Source: Sporothrix humicola (taxonomy: Eukaryota > Ascomycota > Sordariomycetes > Ophiostomatales > Ophiostomataceae). From it: a DNA stretch of 64,000 bases. The notes beneath the pieces were generated by a model. That model ran no database searches, was not told where the DNA came from, and was given only the letters and a program-made list of their open reading frames with translations. Shown one piece after another: positions 60,901 through 64,000 of the stretch. Position 1 is the stretch's first letter, and every line of letters starts with the position of its first letter. Position numbers and translations under genes: made by a program. The stretch spans positions 186,001 to 250,000 of the forward strand of contig WNYE01000048.1 in the NCBI GenBank assembly GCA_021396245.1, given 5' to 3'.

Positions 60901-63900
60901 CACATCACCTCTCTTCCACCCATTCCCTTCTCTTGTCCTCTACTATCCCTGACAGTCGCAGTGAGGATCAGCGCAGACCAACCGCTTCACACAAGAAACG
61001 CTTGATCCCCTTTTCTCCACGACCGTTCCCCCACAGAGACAGCATCAGTCGTTAATGGAAATCGCCAAAAGAGGAAACCAGCTCATGACATCCTTGCTTC
61101 TTGTCATCCTTTTGTCTCCTCAAATCGTTGCAGTCGCCAACGGTCGGCTGCGATAATGAACACGGACCCGAGATGGCCATTCCTGGTTTTTGTTGTTGTT
61201 TCCCTTCCTCTTTTGTCCTCTTACATACAGCAGGTGACGATCGATAACAAATCCAAGCAAAGATACCATATCAAATGATATCAAATGACAACAAGACGAA
61301 ACCAACATGAAAAGCAGCCTTGTGCAAGTTAGGCAGGCCGACAACAGATAGTCCGAGATGGAGGTGAAGGGAAGGCCCGTTTTTGGCGGCACCCCCGAAG
61401 GTGTGTGGTCTTTTGTGGCTCCTTTCTCCCCCATTCTCCCCCATTCTCCCCATTCCCCTCATTGCGCCGTTGTCACGTTTCCTTCCAGAAGCACAACACA
61501 CAGCGACTGCATTTCGACTGCATTTGCACTAAAGCAAGGAACGGGCGGCGCCTTTTCGCTTCGTCCTGTGTCCTGCGCGTTTTGTGCTTGTACGAAATCT
61601 GAAATCTGGCAGCTGCACGAGGTCACGGCAAATTAGATGCACAAGGACGGGGTATTATTGAATACTGGTAGACGCGTATTCTGGGGCAAAGAACGTGCTC
61701 CTATCGTTCTCCTTCATACGACAAAAGCAACAGGTGCGCGTTCCCAAACGGTTACCGAGCACAAGACCACGGGGAAGGAACACTCCGAACATCTGTCGCG
61801 ACAGCCGCGACAGCCTTCCGTGGCAATATTCTTGTTGTCCACGGAGTACGTTGAACGGGGTACGACATAGTTTTTTATGTATTGTGTGTACTTTTGTCCT
61901 CCTCTCTTTGCCCACCCCCACGGAGTGCGAAAATAGAAACTGTGACGAGATTGGGATGCCCATTGGCGCCTGTTGCTCAAACGCGATGGCCTTGCGGCAT
62001 TGTTGGTGATGGTAATGAGCGACCTCTCGTGACATCTTTTCTCCTTTTCTTTTCCTTTCTTTCCTTGTTTGTGCTACTGCTTGTCCAACAGCGTGGGGGC
62101 GCCTTCCCTCTTTGCTGGTAACATTCTCCTCTTCTCACTTTCCTTTTTGCTGTCGCTATCATCTATCATCTCCGGATTAAGAAGGCGCGACCATTGCCCT
62201 GTCTGGATGCCCTTCTCGCTTCCCCCCTCGTTCTTTCCTGGTAACTTTGCTCGTTATGTTTGGGATGTGTTTGCTCTGTGCCAGGGGCTGTGAGGGGAAG
62301 GAGCCTGAGAGCTGGGAGAGCAGAGCAGACAAACAGCGACACTGAAGGAAAGAGGCAAGGAGAGACACAAACAGAAACAGAGACAGAAGGAGCAGGGGGA
62401 AGATGCCCCCACCTATTTGAGGTATCCACCCCATGTGTCTCTTGGAAGGCGTTCCTATTGGCGGAACCAGCTCATTTTGGGGCATCTTGGGGGAAGGAAG
62501 GGGGGGGACCCTCGTTTTTGTTTGCCCACCTGACCAGCGCCTGGAATTGAGTCCTCACTTTCTGTTCATTCTGGGTCATAGTGGCACACTCCGGGCTGAG
62601 TTGTGTACCCCACTGTCAGGTCCCAACCTCGCCAGAGGGCTGCTTGTCTCTACCAGCCCACCAGGTACCTTTTTTGACCCCAATTATTTCTGATTTTTTT
62701 ATGGGGCTCAGACGGTGCTCCCCGGCGGCCCGTCAAGCACCAAAAAATTGGGCAGGGTCCAGTGACCTTGAACCCGCGAGAACCAACCCAGAAGAAGGCA
62801 ACGATGTGCAAGAAAGAAACACCCTGCATCATGATGGCACATGGGGTACATATGAACGAACATACGGGACTTTTGATCGTCCTCCTCGCCATGTCTCTCT
62901 TGAGATCGCAGGATGGGATTTTCAGAAATTCTCCTGAAAGATGTGCAAGAAAGATATGAGAAAAAGGGGCAGGCAGTTCTGCTTTTCCAGAGGACTGGGA
63001 GAAGCCCTCCATTCTTTGACTCCGTTTTGAATATCATTTAGAAATCTGCCCTTCGCATTTCGAACCTGTCATTTTTACTTTCTTTTTTGCACATCCAAAG
63101 AAGCAAGGGCAGGCGCAGGTGGCGAGAAAAGCAGGTATCACAAGGTGCGAAAAAAGGGGAGAGTCTCTGGCACTCTTCCATCTCTAGATAACGGAGCGCT
63201 CCGTTTTCATACTTTACTTTTTTATTTGCCTTGCAACAATTTCTACAGGCGACAGAACGACACGCCATGTCATCTTTGTTGCTCCAATTTTGTCGCGGGA
63301 AAGGAGATATCGCTTGGAATACGGTTGCACTTTTGTTACCGAGATGGAAAGGCAAACACACCCCCACTCTAACAAACATCCCAAGGACTTGGGATCTGGG
63401 TGAGCCATGGTACCAAAAGGATTTTTATAAAAAAAGAAAACGAATAAAAAATAGGCAAATGAATCGTGGGGTGAAGCTGCTACTGCTGATTCTCCTGGTG
63501 TGAGCAAATTGTGTTATCAGATTGCGTGAGTTGTGGCTTTCCATACGACGGTTTGCATGCAGCCGCAGAAGAGCTTTGAGAAGTTTTGATAGCGAGCGTG
63601 ACAAAAGGCTTCCATATCGTTTCTTGCAATCAAGCGACCCTTTTTTTACCCGTTAATATGACTCTATCAAACACCATTTTCCTTCGTCCCGGTAACTTGG
63701 GTTCGCGTGTGTGGAAAGTGGTCGACAGTGCCTTTTAAACAATTGCCGTGGATTCACATCTCCCATACGCATGCACAAGCACAAGTACGGCACATGCAAG
63801 CAGTAAGGGGTCTGCATATGTGTGAAAGTACGGCGTGTAGTACGGAGTGCAAGACACAAGCCATAAGCCATGGGCTGTGGCAGGAGAAAGGGCGCTCATA

Positions 63901-64000
63901 AGATCCCACAAAACGAGAAACTATTGAAAGCCGAATGTCGTCTTACCCAACTCCAGTTCCGAGGCAAGGCTCAGCTCGGAAGCCAAGGGGCTTTTCTGTG

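Larger units (their letters stand above)
52808..64000. other. ~11.2 kb gene-poor stretch to the window end
   Basis: No confident gene. The best candidates are a possible spliced small gene at 57,621-58,170 (both strands are plausible), a 168-codon ATG frame at 53,019-53,525, and a stop-free plus frame 55,511-56,266 whose first ATG is at 55,757. CT-rich plus-strand tracts occur at about 58,340-58,860, 59,130-59,480 and 62,030-62,240; such tracts often sit in fungal promoters, but no gene follows them here. TACGGAGTA-like 9-mers are scattered through it. Confidence 0.5.

Overview
The window looks like nuclear DNA of a filamentous ascomycete (Pezizomycotina, probably Sordariomycetes; the order is a guess). 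The evidence is short introns with GT-AG ends and CTAAC/CTGAC-like branch sites, strong C/G preference at third codon positions in the clear genes, CT-rich leaders before start codons, and typical fungal families: an RCO-3-type sugar transporter, an Osm1-type fumarate reductase fused to cytochrome b5, the SIN3 corepressor and a cytosolic thiolase. No bacterial operons, CRISPR arrays, insertion sequences or intact transposons were seen.

Layout. 1-3.9 kb: no gene recognised. 4.0-6.0 kb: sugar transporter/sensor on the minus strand. 6.0-18.4 kb: about 12.5 kb without a supported gene, with a long polypurine stretch and simple repeats. 18.5-20.6 kb: fumarate reductase-cytochrome b5 fusion (minus). 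20.6-24.3 kb: no supported gene. 24.3-25.1 kb: secreted fasciclin-domain protein (plus). 26.5-31.7 kb: SIN3 (plus), probably with a 5'-UTR intron. 32.6-42.2 kb is the gene-dense part: acetyl-CoA C-acetyltransferase (minus), a divergent APH-like kinase (plus), a 2OG-Fe(II) oxygenase-like protein (plus), a thioredoxin-fold DsbA-like protein (plus) and a convergent 3-ketosteroid dehydrogenase-like flavoprotein (minus). 42.2-64 kb: a gene-poor tail in which the only confident gene is a tRNA-Asp(GTC) at 52.7 kb, plus a few weak small-protein candidates.

How the genes relate. Most look like independent housekeeping or regulatory genes: glucose sensing or uptake, redox balance, chromatin repression, mevalonate/sterol precursor supply. 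The block from thiolase to steroid-dehydrogenase-like flavoprotein puts an acetoacetyl-CoA enzyme, a small-molecule kinase-like protein, an oxygenase-like protein, a monothiol thioredoxin-fold protein and a flavin dehydrogenase within 10 kb. Whether this is a functional cluster cannot be decided from sequence alone.

Limits. Gene models were joined by hand from splice signals and reading phase. Family calls rest on recognised motifs, not on a database search. I did not find a convincing new biological system. The most useful leads are a possible frame-preserving retained intron in SIN3, kinase-like and thioredoxin-like proteins with altered active sites, and two small-gene candidates (43.2-43.5 kb and 57.6-58.2 kb).
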